A DNA stretch of 50,955 nucleotides from Selenomonas sp. (GCA_017635515.1 JAGBLH010000219.1:1-50955), one strand, 5' to 3'; positions 25,908 to 34,445 are shown, counted from the first letter of the stretch. A program made the numbers and translations. Notes: a model not told the origin generated them from the sequence alone.

Positions 25908-27085
25908 TGGCAAAGGCAACAGATTGGGGGCTGACCGATGCGGGCTTTCGTAGGCCAACATACGCAGAACTGCTTGATGCTCTTGAGCATAAGGCTAGAG
26001 AACTGTTTGGCTCCGGCGCGAATCTGACTGTTCGCTCACCGCTGGGGATTTTCCTGCGGATTTATGCCTGGATGCTGAACCTCCTGTTCTCCACGTTGGA
26101 GGATGTATATAACAGCCGTTTCGTGGACACGGCGGTAGGAGCAAGCCTCTTGAATTTAGGGCGGGCGATAGGACTGCGGCTCTTGGGAGCGCAGAAAGCT
26201 GTCGGCTATTTGACCTTCAGCGGTGATGATGGTGTGTATGTGCCGGAGGGCTATCTTGCGGAAACCGTGGCGAGCATACAGTACATCACGCTGAAAGGTG
26301 GCGTTATCCGTGACGGGTCGGTGGTTCTTCCTGCTACTGCTGTAGTGCCCGGGCCAGACGGAAACACCCCGGAAAACACCATCACAGTCATCACGAATCC
26401 TCAGTCTGGCATCATGGAAGTGACGAATGTGTCAGCCTTTGAGGGCGGTAGGAATACTGAGACGGATGCTGAGTTCAGAGCAAGGTATTACATTTCTGTG
26501 GACTTTGCCGGAGGCGTGAACATAGACGCGATCGTGGCTGCCATCTATGAAGGCGTAGAAGCGGTAATTGCCGTTATCGGTGAGGAGAATGATACAGATT
26601 TTGAGAATGAGCACGGGCTGCCACCGCACTCCATTGAGATTGTGGCGTATGGCGGGCTGGACGAGGACATTGCAAAAATCATTTTCCAGAGGAAAGCGGC
26701 GGGCATTCAGACATTTGGTGATACCGTTGTTCCAGTTCTTACGTCGTCAGGCCAGCTTTATGATGTGCATTTCAATCGTCCTGTGCCCAGGCCGGTGTGG
26801 GTCAGGGTTTACAATCTCGTGACCAATGACCAGTTTCCGCTGGATGGCATTGAGCAAATCAAAGCCAGTATCGTGCGGTACATTGGAGGCAATACGAGAG
26901 GCGGGCTGAACATCGGAAAAGATGTCATCTGCGTGGCGATACCCACGGAAGTGTTCAAAGTGTCTGGGGTTGTTGACTTCAAGCTGAAAATCAGTGGCGA
27001 CGGAGTGAACTATGGCTGGAAGAACATTGATATTGCGCCTCGTGAGAAGGCCGTGACAGAGGAAAGTCTGGTGGATGTATCGTGA
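25907..27085 (+). CDS. Baseplate assembly protein J
   Basis: 392 residues. Typical J-like features are DALEHKARELFGSGANLTV near the N-terminus, GRAIGLRLLGAQKAVGYLTF, the central FEGGRNTETDAEFRARYYIS, and IEIVAYGGLDEDIAK. It builds the outer wedge ring with protein I. The start overlaps the W-like gene as TAATG, and the end overlaps the next gene by four bases. Confidence 0.9.
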   Translation: MAKATDWGLTDAGFRRPTYAELLDALEHKARELFGSGANLTVRSPLGIFLRIYAWMLNLLFSTLEDVYNSRFVDTAVGASLLNLGRAIGLRLLGAQKAVGYLTFSGDDGVYVPEGYLAETVASIQYITLKGGVIRDGSVVLPATAVVPGPDGNTPENTITVITNPQSGIMEVTNVSAFEGGRNTETDAEFRARYYISVDFAGGVNIDAIVAAIYEGVEAVIAVIGEENDTDFENEHGLPPHSIEIVAYGGLDEDIAKIIFQRKAAGIQTFGDTVVPVLTSSGQLYDVHFNRPVPRPVWVRVYNLVTNDQFPLDGIEQIKASIVRYIGGNTRGGLNIGKDVICVAIPTEVFKVSGVVDFKLKISGDGVNYGWKNIDIAPREKAVTEESLVDVS

Positions 27086-28254
27086 ATAAGTATTTGGCAA
27101 AAATGCTGTACGCATTGACAAGTGCGTATAGCAGAAAAGATTACGATAATCTGCAAAGCGGCAAGCCTGTGGAGACAAATATCGGAAAACTGTTTTCGAT
27201 ATTCGCCTGGGGGCTGGACACGGTTCATGAACAGGCAGACCTTATCAAGAAATGGGATGACCTTGATTATGCGGAAGGCAGTGTGCTCGACCGCTATGGC
27301 GCTAACTTCGGTGTGAAGCGAGGTGGTGCATCTGACCAGCTATACCGCTTGTTTATCAAGGTCAAGATGATAGCTCAGCTATCAAGTGGTGACGAGGACA
27401 CCGTTATCAAGGCCGCCGCAGAGTTTCTTGGTGTGGAATATACGGAATTGGAATCCGAGGATGTGTACCCTGCGAAGAAACGAATTTATGTGGATTTGAC
27501 CAAGCTGGATGAGGAGCGCCTGCAACTGATTGAGCAGATTGGTTATGCCATCAAGCGGACGATTGCAGCAGGTGTTGGGTTTCGGTTATATCTTCGGACA
27601 TACAGGACGTACAGAGCAGAACTGAAAATAACACGGGGCGGTTTCCTGTATGCGGCTGACATCGGAACGGATGTAGGCGCACGGCGGACTTCCGAGAAGC
27701 AGATTGATGTGCTGCACATTGGACAGACCGAGAGCTGGCTGTATGGCGACATTCCTCCGTATAAGCCGCACAGATTTGAAAAGCCTTTTGATGTTTTGCA
27801 TATCGGACAGGCTGAAAGTTGGTTTGAAGGAGATATGCCGCCGAACACGCCACAGACGTTTGAGAAACCATTTGATGTGCAACATCTGGGAATGACAGGA
27901 AGCTGGTTGGACGGTGATATGCCGCCTTATGTTCCTCAGCGACATGAAAAGCCTTTTGATGTGAGGCATCTTGGCTTTTCTGAGAGAAACATTCAGGGCT
28001 TTTACCCAGATGCGAGCCGAACAGATGCAGAGAGGATGGAAGTAGCAAGGGGCGTGAATATTGAACGCCATTTGGACACAGCGATGCCTGATGCGGAAAG
28101 AACGGCTGAATTGGACGCCAGCGTTGCCCATGGAGCGTTTCAGCGGCAGGATAGGAATACTATATTGCCTGACAGCAAAAGGACGCTCAGAGGCGATTCT
28201 GGACGTTCTGGGTCGATGTTACAGACCCGCATAAAACCCAAAAGAATTGATTGA
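27082..28254 (+). CDS. Tail protein I (DUF2313-like) with C-terminal repeats
   Basis: 390 residues. The first about 190 match tail protein I (KLFSIFAWGLDTVHEQADLI, LDYAEGSVLDRYGANFGV). From residue 206 there are four imperfect 28-residue repeats (KPFDVLHIGQAESW followed by GDMPP and a Pro/Phe-Glu end) at 206-233, 234-261, 262-289 and 290 on, then a polar tail with DAERT repeats. The repeated region is probably an extension that presents or docks fibres. Starts as a GTGA overlap with J. Confidence 0.8.
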   Translation: MNKYLAKMLYALTSAYSRKDYDNLQSGKPVETNIGKLFSIFAWGLDTVHEQADLIKKWDDLDYAEGSVLDRYGANFGVKRGGASDQLYRLFIKVKMIAQLSSGDEDTVIKAAAEFLGVEYTELESEDVYPAKKRIYVDLTKLDEERLQLIEQIGYAIKRTIAAGVGFRLYLRTYRTYRAELKITRGGFLYAADIGTDVGARRTSEKQIDVLHIGQTESWLYGDIPPYKPHRFEKPFDVLHIGQAESWFEGDMPPNTPQTFEKPFDVQHLGMTGSWLDGDMPPYVPQRHEKPFDVRHLGFSERNIQGFYPDASRTDAERMEVARGVNIERHLDTAMPDAERTAELDASVAHGAFQRQDRNTILPDSKRTLRGDSGRSGSMLQTRIKPKRID

Positions 28255-28269
28255 TGAGGGGGAAAAACA

Positions 28270-29298
28270 ATGGCTAGGTATGAAGACGGATGCTATGGCA
28301 GCCTCCCAGGCATCGCCCTTATAGGCAAGGTGCTGGCTGGTCGGTGCAAGATGCACTATACCAGAGTGGCTGTCGGCAAAGGCACAATTCCAGAGGGAGA
28401 AACACCAAAGACCATGACGGTTCCTGCGGATTATGTCATGGATGCAAGAATCAGTGATGTGGGGTCGCCTATTGATGGCGAGTGCCAAGTCACGGTTCAA
28501 ATCAACAGCGCAGACGTGGAGACAGGGTTCTATTGCACGAGCCTGCTGCTCTATGCGGAAGACCCTGATTTGGGCGAGGTTCCCTACACCTATCTGGTGC
28601 TGGAAGGAGAGCCTGAATGGATTCGTCCGGCAAGCTCGATTGTTGGCAAGCTGGCAACTTTTGACATCATCGCAGCAGTCGGTGATGTGGATGCAGTATC
28701 GGCGGCCATTGACCCGGAGGCGTTTGCCACCATCAAGGCTGTCCAGAAATATATCGACGAAGCCCTCGCCAAGTACCCCATAGGCGGATACTATGGCACT
28801 TATATCTTGACCCTGCCCGCAAGCGGTTGGGTTCCGGCAAGCGAAAGTTCGCCGGACTATAAATTCGTGTGTGATGTTGAGGAGACGGATGCGACCAAAG
28901 CCCTCGTGCCTGTGGGCGGCTGCGTTCCCGGCTATTTCAGCATTGCGGATAAAGCTGGCATGATGGGAGGCTGCGAGTCCCTTGATGGGCTTGTTCGCTT
29001 CTATGCTCAGCGTCGTCCCGCAGGGGACATCAAGGTAGCCGTCACTCTTTTCAGCAAAGGAGGTGCACCTTCGAGTGGCGTAGGCCCCGGCCTTGAATAC
29101 GGGAGAGACGGGCGGCTGGCAGTAAAAGCCGGCCACGGGCTGACGTTTGACAGCCACGAAGCCCTGGCTGTGGATTCTGAAGAAGTCATGTCCACACGCG
29201 ATCTTGTTGACGAGGCCGAAGTTCAGCGGGATGTCGAAAGAATTCTTGATGGCGACAATGCACAGGAAGACTCTGGCAACGCTGGCGATGGCGACTGA
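28270..29298 (+). CDS. Tail fibre protein (tail-collar type N-terminus)
   Basis: 342 residues. N-terminal part (KMHYTRVAVGKGTIPEGETP, then FYCTSLLLYAEDP and YTYLVLEGEPEWIRP) matches the baseplate-attachment domain of DUF3751-type fibres. Later segments are beta/glycine-rich with an acidic C-terminus. GAGGGGG upstream. Likely connects the fibre system to tail protein I. Confidence 0.75.
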   Translation: MARYEDGCYGSLPGIALIGKVLAGRCKMHYTRVAVGKGTIPEGETPKTMTVPADYVMDARISDVGSPIDGECQVTVQINSADVETGFYCTSLLLYAEDPDLGEVPYTYLVLEGEPEWIRPASSIVGKLATFDIIAAVGDVDAVSAAIDPEAFATIKAVQKYIDEALAKYPIGGYYGTYILTLPASGWVPASESSPDYKFVCDVEETDATKALVPVGGCVPGYFSIADKAGMMGGCESLDGLVRFYAQRRPAGDIKVAVTLFSKGGAPSSGVGPGLEYGRDGRLAVKAGHGLTFDSHEALAVDSEEVMSTRDLVDEAEVQRDVERILDGDNAQEDSGNAGDGD

Positions 29299-29355
29299 AA
29301 CCAAAGCATCGCGCAAAGAAAAGTTCAATTTGTATCTTTATGGAGGTAGAAGAAA

Positions 29356-30162
29356 ATGCCTAGCAAGAACATCACCACAAAAACTACTATTCAGAACTTG
29401 GCTGCGCAGCTCAAGCTGACCTTTGCCAAGAAGACCGAGCTGCCCACTAAGGTAAGTGACCTTCAGAATGACAGCAATTTCCAGACCGGTGCGCAGGTTG
29501 AAGCGTCTATCAATGCGGCGCTCGTTGGTGCTCTTAAGCCCGCTGGCAGTGTGACCTTTGCCAACCTGCCTGCCCTGTCCGCAAGCGTTCTGAACAACAT
29601 TTACAATGTTGAGGATGATTTCACCACCACCGCCGACTTCAAGGAAGGCGCTGGCAAGGAATATCCCGCAGGCACGAATGTTGCCGTCATCAATGTAGGC
29701 ACGGACGAGACTCCCGTCTACAAGTATGATGCCTACACCGGTACCTTCGACTTCTCCGGCTTTGCTGAGAAAGTGGCTGGCGCAACTGCTGGTAACTTCG
29801 CTGGCCTTGATGCCAATGGCAATCTCACCGACAGCGGCAGCAAGGCATCCGATTTTGCGGCTGCTGGTCATGTCCACAATGACAAGGCAGACAAGGTTAC
29901 GGGCGCTACGACTGGCGACCTCGCTGGCCTTGATGCCAGCGGCAACCTCACCGACAGCGGCGTGGCTGCTGCCGATGTCCAGCAGAAGCTGGCTGCCAAC
30001 TCCTTCACGGCTGGCAACATCCGCACCACGGATGCCAACGGCTTCGCACAGGATGGTGGCATCCCCGCTACCAGCCTGCTGGTCGAGAGCGACATCAGCG
30101 ATTACACTGCCGAGGAAATCGCAGCGCTCCTGGCTGACGACGTAGCCCAGGGCGGCGAGTAA
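29356..30162 (+). CDS. Fibre-shaft-like protein with repeats
   Basis: 268 residues with a coiled N-terminus (TTIQNLAAQLKLTFAKKTEL) and two tandem copies of an Ala/Gly-rich unit (GLDANGNLTDSGSKASDF, GLDASGNLTDSGVAAAD), typical of fibre shafts. A HVHNDKADKV segment lies between them. GGAGG upstream. Codon use here is skewed to GC-ending codons, as in the fibres next to it. Confidence 0.7.
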   Translation: MPSKNITTKTTIQNLAAQLKLTFAKKTELPTKVSDLQNDSNFQTGAQVEASINAALVGALKPAGSVTFANLPALSASVLNNIYNVEDDFTTTADFKEGAGKEYPAGTNVAVINVGTDETPVYKYDAYTGTFDFSGFAEKVAGATAGNFAGLDANGNLTDSGSKASDFAAAGHVHNDKADKVTGATTGDLAGLDASGNLTDSGVAAADVQQKLAANSFTAGNIRTTDANGFAQDGGIPATSLLVESDISDYTAEEIAALLADDVAQGGE

Positions 30163-30176
30163 GAGGGTTTGACCCC

Positions 30177-30410
30177 GTGGCCGCGCATAAAACAGTGCAG
30201 ACCGAGGGGTTGACTACTCTCTGTGACCACATCAAGGAAATTAGGGCAATGGCGGAGCAAGCTGGCTCCGCCTTTGTCCAGATTTCTGGGGCTTTGGAAG
30301 ACTTGACGGCAGAGGTCGAGGGCCTCATCAATGACGTGGACGCGGAGGTAGAGAACCTCACCAATGCCATTATTAAAGGGGATTTGTCGTCCCTGTCTGG
30401 CAATGATTAG
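30177..30410 (+). CDS. Small coiled-coil protein, 77 aa
   Basis: GTG start after AGAGGG. Sequence TEGLTTLCDHIKEIRAMAEQ followed by heptads (LEDLTAEVEGLINDVDAEVE). It is a paralogue of the next gene (about half the residues match). Probably a fibre-associated or trimerisation protein; function not known. Confidence 0.6.
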   Translation: MAAHKTVQTEGLTTLCDHIKEIRAMAEQAGSAFVQISGALEDLTAEVEGLINDVDAEVENLTNAIIKGDLSSLSGND

Positions 30411-30429
30411 GTAAGGGAGGTAAAAGCCT

Positions 30430-30720
30430 ATGGCACAGCGCAAGATATTGCAAGCCGTGGGGCTGACAGCCCTCTGCGAACATATCAAAGACATCCGGCA
30501 GACGACGGACGCGACCAGCACCGCCGCAGTCCAGATAGCAACGGCTCTTGAATCTCTTTCCTCAGAGGTTGAGGAGCTTATCAATGATGTGGACGCAGAA
30601 GTGGATGACCTCGAAGCCGCTGTCATTGCGGGAGAGGTAGCAGCACCCCTTGCGACACAAGGCAAGGATTCCATTGGCACTCAGAGTGGTGTGGAAATCT
30701 ACGCTTATAGAATTTTATGA
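30430..30720 (+). CDS. Small coiled-coil protein, 96 aa, paralogue of 30177 gene
   Basis: Shares AVGLTALCEHIKDIR and the LINDVDAEVDDLEAAVI heptads with its neighbour, indicating tandem duplication. It adds a C-terminal motif (IAGEVAAPLATQ ... YAYRIL) that recurs twice in the gene at 30734. GGGAGG upstream. Likely part of the fibre/adhesin assembly. Confidence 0.6.
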   Translation: MAQRKILQAVGLTALCEHIKDIRQTTDATSTAAVQIATALESLSSEVEELINDVDAEVDDLEAAVIAGEVAAPLATQGKDSIGTQSGVEIYAYRIL

Positions 30721-30733
30721 GGAGGCGCATAGC

Positions 30734-31114
30734 ATGGCATACGGCGTTTTCAATGTCGGAGGCGGGGCAAGTAATTATGACCTCGATATGCTGGCTGGCA
30801 ATCTCATTGCCGGTCATGTAGAGGCCCCACTTGTAACGTCAAACGGCGACGAGATTGCTGCCCGCGATGGCACACCCATTATAGCCTATGCGGTTCGTGC
30901 AAGACCTGAAAATGACAACGAAACGTCACTCACTTCTGCGGTAGCTGGCCTTGTGCGAGCTATGGAAATGAATCAGGGAGAGTGCTTGAGCGAACTGTAC
31001 GGGCTGATGGCAAGCGTCATTAGTGGCGTAGTATACGCTCCGCTGTTGACAGCGGATGGGAGGCAGCTCATGACAGATGGGCGCATTCCTATTGCCGCAG
31101 TGAAGAAAGTATAG
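30734..31114 (+). CDS. Fibre-associated protein, 126 aa, two APL repeats
   Basis: Start ATG 30734 behind GAGGAGG. Contains two copies of a motif of the form IAG-V-APL-T--G--(I) (GNLIAGHVEAPLVTSNGDE and VISGVVYAPLLTADGRQ), also found at the end of the previous protein. Directly precedes the DGR target gene, so it may be a mount for that adhesin. Inference only. Confidence 0.6.
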   Translation: MAYGVFNVGGGASNYDLDMLAGNLIAGHVEAPLVTSNGDEIAARDGTPIIAYAVRARPENDNETSLTSAVAGLVRAMEMNQGECLSELYGLMASVISGVVYAPLLTADGRQLMTDGRIPIAAVKKV

Positions 31115-31129
31115 GGAGGAACGAAAGAA

Positions 31130-32014
31130 ATGATTAAGACAAACGAACTTCCGAGCAAGACCGGCTTCAAAAAGACCGACGGCTTCATCGTAGATATGGC
31201 CAACGGGACTGGTCGCCTCAGCGGTACAGAAGCCGCAGAGTTCATGAAGGAAATCTTCTTGCAGGGCGGTGTGCCTTACGGCAAGGAGCTGACCGAGAGC
31301 TGGGCAAGCATCAATGGTCGCGCTCGTGCAGAGGATTTTGAGGGCATCCACATTGGTGACTTCAAGACCATTACGCTCACCACGGGCGAGAAAGTAGTCA
31401 TGGAAGTAGCTGGTATCAACCCCTATCGTAAGTGTGGTGACACTGAGATTGGCGGGCATATCGACTTTATCAGCCGTGACTGCCTTGCTGGCGGCAAGCG
31501 TATGAATTCGTCTGATACCAACAACGGCACGGCAACGGTGAAACATCCGTGGCTGGCAAGCGAGTTGTATCAGACGCTTAACGATGAGACGAATGGCATC
31601 TATGCCAAGCTGCCGACCGACCTTAAGCCTTATATTATCACCAAACGTGCTCTGCTTGAGGAACGCTACTCAGCAGGTGGAGCGGTATCTGAGGATACGA
31701 GTTGGTCTTGGGCAAATGCTGGCAAACTTTGGCTTCCCACTGAGGTTGAGGTATTCGGGCATCACACTTGGAGCCAGCCGGGATTCGGCACTGGCGGTGG
31801 CGGCTGCAATCTCCAGTACCCCATCTTCTACGGTGGCTCGAAGCACATCATCAAGGGCGATGGCAACGGTGGTTCCCGGTGCAGCTGGTGGGAGTTGTCT
31901 GCTCACCGGACGTATGCCACGCACTTCTGCAGCGTCGGCGACTACGGCCTCGCCGGCCGCGACAACGCCAGCCACACGGGCATTCGGGCGCCGCTGTGCT
32001 TCCGTATCGGGTAA
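31130..32014 (+). CDS. DGR target protein: C-type-lectin-fold tail adhesin
   Basis: 294 residues. An N-terminal attachment region of about 60 residues is followed by a DUF6273/CLec-like domain (FKTITLTTGEKVVMEVAGI, HIDFISRDCL, WLPTEVEVFG). The C-terminus (residues 248-294) is the variable repeat. Substituted positions relative to the template are residues 252, 259, 262, 265, 268, 270-272, 274, 276-278 and 282, plus Cys290 in place of a TGA. Constant residues such as WWELS and TGIRAPL form the scaffold. It probably sits at the fibre tip and binds the host surface. GGAGG upstream. Confidence 0.92.
   Translation: MIKTNELPSKTGFKKTDGFIVDMANGTGRLSGTEAAEFMKEIFLQGGVPYGKELTESWASINGRARAEDFEGIHIGDFKTITLTTGEKVVMEVAGINPYRKCGDTEIGGHIDFISRDCLAGGKRMNSSDTNNGTATVKHPWLASELYQTLNDETNGIYAKLPTDLKPYIITKRALLEERYSAGGAVSEDTSWSWANAGKLWLPTEVEVFGHHTWSQPGFGTGGGGCNLQYPIFYGGSKHIIKGDGNGGSRCSWWELSAHRTYATHFCSVGDYGLAGRDNASHTGIRAPLCFRIG
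31870..32003 (+). repeat. DGR variable repeat (VR)
   Basis: 134 bp aligned without gaps to the template 32533-32666 (offset 663). There are 18 substitutions and every one is at a template adenine: to G at 9 sites, to C at 6, to T at 3. The last, at 31999, may belong to the 3' initiation element rather than the mutated zone. The 3' end is the GC-rich CGGGCGCCGCTGTG, the likely IMH. Confidence 0.95.
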
Positions 32015-32017
32015 TCA

Positions 32018-32047
32018 CTAACTCCCGCCCCCATGTGGGGCGGTTAG
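32018..32047 (+). promoter_or_regulatory. Hairpin/cruciform just after VR
   Basis: Inverted repeat CCGCCCC (32025-32031) / GGGGCGG (32037-32043) with loop CATGT, flanked by outer CTAAC / GTTAG. It starts about 15 bp after the end of VR. A hairpin at this place is known to help target recognition in the Bordetella phage DGR. No T run, so not a normal terminator. Confidence 0.75.
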
Positions 32048-32075
32048 TATCGACCAAGAACGGAGGAGCAGAACT

Positions 32076-32495
32076 ATGAGCGTGTTGAAGCGAAACCGAA
32101 GTGAGAGCCATTTGGAGTTCTACCATACTGCGACCTTGATACGGGCGGAGCTGACACGGTTCGTGATGAGTGAGAAAATCGTGCCAAAGAGGTGGCGGCC
32201 TGTCTTCACCTTTCCGATGGTGGAGAGGGTCATTCGCCTGATGGACAACATCACAGCAGCGAACAGCATCTACCCGCAGAATTTGCGGGAAGCGGAGATG
32301 CGCAGGGACTACCAGACACAGGCGATCATCACGGTGGAGCAGATATTTCAGCTCCTTCAGTTCATGCTTACGACGCTTTCCGTCAGTCCTGACAAGTTCC
32401 AGTCTGTGACCGAGCTGCTTGTCAAGGAAGCCCAGCTCCTTCGGGGCTGGCGCAAGGCGGACAGTGCCAAGTTCATCAAGCAATTTCAGCCGTGA
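32076..32495 (+). CDS. avd: DGR accessory variability determinant (Avd)
   Basis: 139 residues, mostly four long helices with a basic surface (VPKRWRPVFTFPMVERVIR, QAIITVEQIFQLLQFMLTTL), the four-helix-bundle Avd pattern. Avd forms a pentamer that binds RT and RNA and is needed for mutagenic retrohoming. It lies between target and template, as in the Bordetella phage element. GGAGGAG upstream. Confidence 0.88.
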   Translation: MSVLKRNRSESHLEFYHTATLIRAELTRFVMSEKIVPKRWRPVFTFPMVERVIRLMDNITAANSIYPQNLREAEMRRDYQTQAIITVEQIFQLLQFMLTTLSVSPDKFQSVTELLVKEAQLLRGWRKADSAKFIKQFQP

Positions 32496-32532
32496 AAACG
32501 GCATACAGGCCATGCGCTGCATTTTTGCTGGT

Positions 32533-32666
32533 TGGTTCCCGGTGCAACTGGTGGGAGTTGTCTGCTAACCGGACGAATGCCACGAACTTCTGCAACGTCA
32601 ACAACAACGGCAACGCCAACAACAACAACGCCAGCAACACGGGCATTCGGGCGCCGCTGTGATTCC
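32533..32666 (+). repeat. DGR template repeat (TR)
   Basis: Invariant template, 134 bp with 35 adenines, many in AAC codons (14 AAY codons when read in the VR frame). In that frame it ends with TGA (32660-32662), which VR replaces by TGC. The 3' end CGGGCGCCGCTGTG is identical to VR. It lies 37 bp after avd and 276 bp before the RT. Confidence 0.95.
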
Positions 32667-32942
32667 AAGATAGTCGAAAGGCTGGGTCAGGCCAAGTAAG
32701 CCCGCAAAGGGCCGAACGCAGTACCATTCAAAGAAATCATTGGAAGGAGCGCATGACCTTCCCAAGCAAAAGGGTAAATATGCCTCGTGATGCGTCCGGG
32801 CGGACGCTTTCGTGCATGGCAGAGGATTCCGGTGCGTACCTGCCTCTGCTCCATGCCCGGTGACGCTACGCGGCTGTTCTAGGACGCACACGCCCCATAG
32901 GGACGGTTTGCCGTACACGAGGCCCAAGGGGGCAACTATATC
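32667..32942 (+). ncRNA. DGR RNA spacer between TR and RT
   Basis: Non-coding stretch with two clear hairpins: GCGTCCG/CGGACGC at 32792-32807, and a 12-pair stem at 32814-32856 (GCATGGCAGAGG with CCTCTG-CT-CCATGC, two-base bulge). In DGRs the RNA downstream of TR primes cDNA synthesis and binds the RT-Avd complex; this stretch is the matching candidate. No ORF seen. Confidence 0.65.
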
Positions 32943-34193
32943 GTGACATCGCTTGAGCGGCGGCGCGAAGGAAGATACCAGCGCCGAAAGGCCGCGAGAG
33001 AGGAAAAGAAAAGGGCAAGATATGCACGATGCGACGATTTTTCGAGCATTACAAGCTACCGTGCTCTTTTCGCGGCAAACAGGAAGTCCAGAAGGAACGT
33101 CACTTGGAAAGCAAGTGTCCAGCGATACCAGATGAACCTTCTCAGGAATATGGAGCTTGCGAGAGAAGCCTTGGAACGTGGACGGGACATCACGAAGGGC
33201 TTCGTGGAGTTCGACACCAAGGAACGTGGCAAAGTGCGTCACATACGCAGCATCCATTTCTCGGAGCGGGTTATCCAGAGAGCAACTTGCGACAATGTTC
33301 TCGTCCCCATGCTGCGCCGGGGTCTTATCTATGACAACGGTGCTTGCCTCGAAGGACGAGGCGTTGACCAGGCGCTTGATCGGCTGACAGCGCATTTGCA
33401 GCAGTTCTATCGGAAGAATGGTTTCTCGAACGATGGCTGGGCCGTGGTCTTTGACTTCTCGAAGTTCTTTGACCGCATCCTGCACAGTTATTGCTTTCGG
33501 ATGTATGGGAAAGAGTTTTCTGACTCACGCATCCTGCATCTGTTGGAGCAGTTTGTCCTGCCATTCGGACACCCGAACAGCCGTATCGCCTACAAACGTG
33601 TCAGGCGTGAAAATGTGCTGGAAGGGTATACGGGGCGAAGCCTTGGTTTAGGAAGCCAAGTATCGCAGATAACGGCAGTGGCATACCCGTCAGCCATCGA
33701 CCACTTCGTCAAGGAGCGGATGCGTGTTCGTTTTTACGGACGCTACATGGATGACGGCTATATGCTGTTTCGCACAAAAGCCGAGGCGAGAAAAGCTGTC
33801 CGGGAACTGGTAGGGGCTTGTTCCTTCTATGGGATAGAGGTCAACCAGAAGAAGACGCATATCGTCAAGTTGCGGCATGGCCTTCGGTTTTTGAAAGTGT
33901 TGCTAACCTTGACAGAAACAGGCAAGGTTAAGCGACGCATGGCGAGGGACAGCATCATTCGTCAAAGAAGGAAGCTGAAGAAGTTCGTTGCGAGGGTGGC
34001 TGAGGGCAAGCTGACGCTGGCAGAAGCGGCGAATTCCCACGCATCGTGGAAAGGCCATGCAATCCGTCGTGGCGGTGTGATAGCCGCCAGACGTATGGAT
34101 GTGTTATTTAAGACGCTGTTTGGGGTGTCCGCCCCGGTCTGCGTTATAAAGAAACGGAGGAAACAGACATGGAAACTCAGGAAAGCAAACTGA
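32943..34193 (+). CDS. DGR reverse transcriptase
   Basis: 416 residues from GTG 32943 (AAGGGGG upstream). RT motifs: VVFDFSKFFD with Asp171 (motif A), LGLGSQVSQ at 234-242, the DGR form of motif 4 where other RTs have QG, and the active site YGRYMDDG with YMDD at 268-271. The N-terminus is very basic, for RNA binding. The enzyme copies TR RNA with adenine-specific errors and writes it into VR. Confidence 0.95.
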   Translation: MTSLERRREGRYQRRKAAREEKKRARYARCDDFSSITSYRALFAANRKSRRNVTWKASVQRYQMNLLRNMELAREALERGRDITKGFVEFDTKERGKVRHIRSIHFSERVIQRATCDNVLVPMLRRGLIYDNGACLEGRGVDQALDRLTAHLQQFYRKNGFSNDGWAVVFDFSKFFDRILHSYCFRMYGKEFSDSRILHLLEQFVLPFGHPNSRIAYKRVRRENVLEGYTGRSLGLGSQVSQITAVAYPSAIDHFVKERMRVRFYGRYMDDGYMLFRTKAEARKAVRELVGACSFYGIEVNQKKTHIVKLRHGLRFLKVLLTLTETGKVKRRMARDSIIRQRRKLKKFVARVAEGKLTLAEAANSHASWKGHAIRRGGVIAARRMDVLFKTLFGVSAPVCVIKKRRKQTWKLRKAN

Positions 34194-34345
34194 CCCGTGA
34201 ACAGGAAATTGCAGCCGTCATCAATACTCGTTACAGCATTGACGACCAGATTGCAATTCTTCGGCAGAAGGACACCAAGCCGGAAGCCTATGAGGAGTTC
34301 TTCGCGTTCTGCGAGGAAGTAAAGTCCAAGATTCCGAAGGAATAA
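34169..34345 (+). CDS. Small acidic protein, 58 aa
   Basis: Overlaps the RT end by 25 bases; strong CGGAGG upstream of ATG 34169. Sequence METQESKLTREQEIAAVIN followed by a helical Glu/Lys-rich stretch ending KSKIPKE. Unknown function. It is the last gene before a strong terminator, so it closes the late tail/DGR transcript. Confidence 0.65.
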   Translation: METQESKLTREQEIAAVINTRYSIDDQIAILRQKDTKPEAYEEFFAFCEEVKSKIPKE

Positions 34346-34362
34346 GGCGACAGAGATTCAGG

Positions 34363-34403
34363 ACGGCGGCGGCATCATGTATGGATGCTGCCGCCGTTTT
34401 TTG
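34363..34403 (+). terminator. Rho-independent terminator after the DGR
   Basis: Long stem ACGGCGGCGGCATC / GATGCTGCCGCCGT (one mismatch region in the middle) followed by TTTTTTG. Ends the tail/DGR transcription unit before the lysis genes. Confidence 0.9.
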
Positions 34404-34445
34404 TATAGGCTGGTGCATAAGACATGGTGAGGGAGGTGGAGGACA

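Noticed and set aside
31130..34193. A second variable repeat for the DGR
   Set aside because: I found only one VR/TR pair; no other gene shows the TGIRAPL end or the matching DNA.
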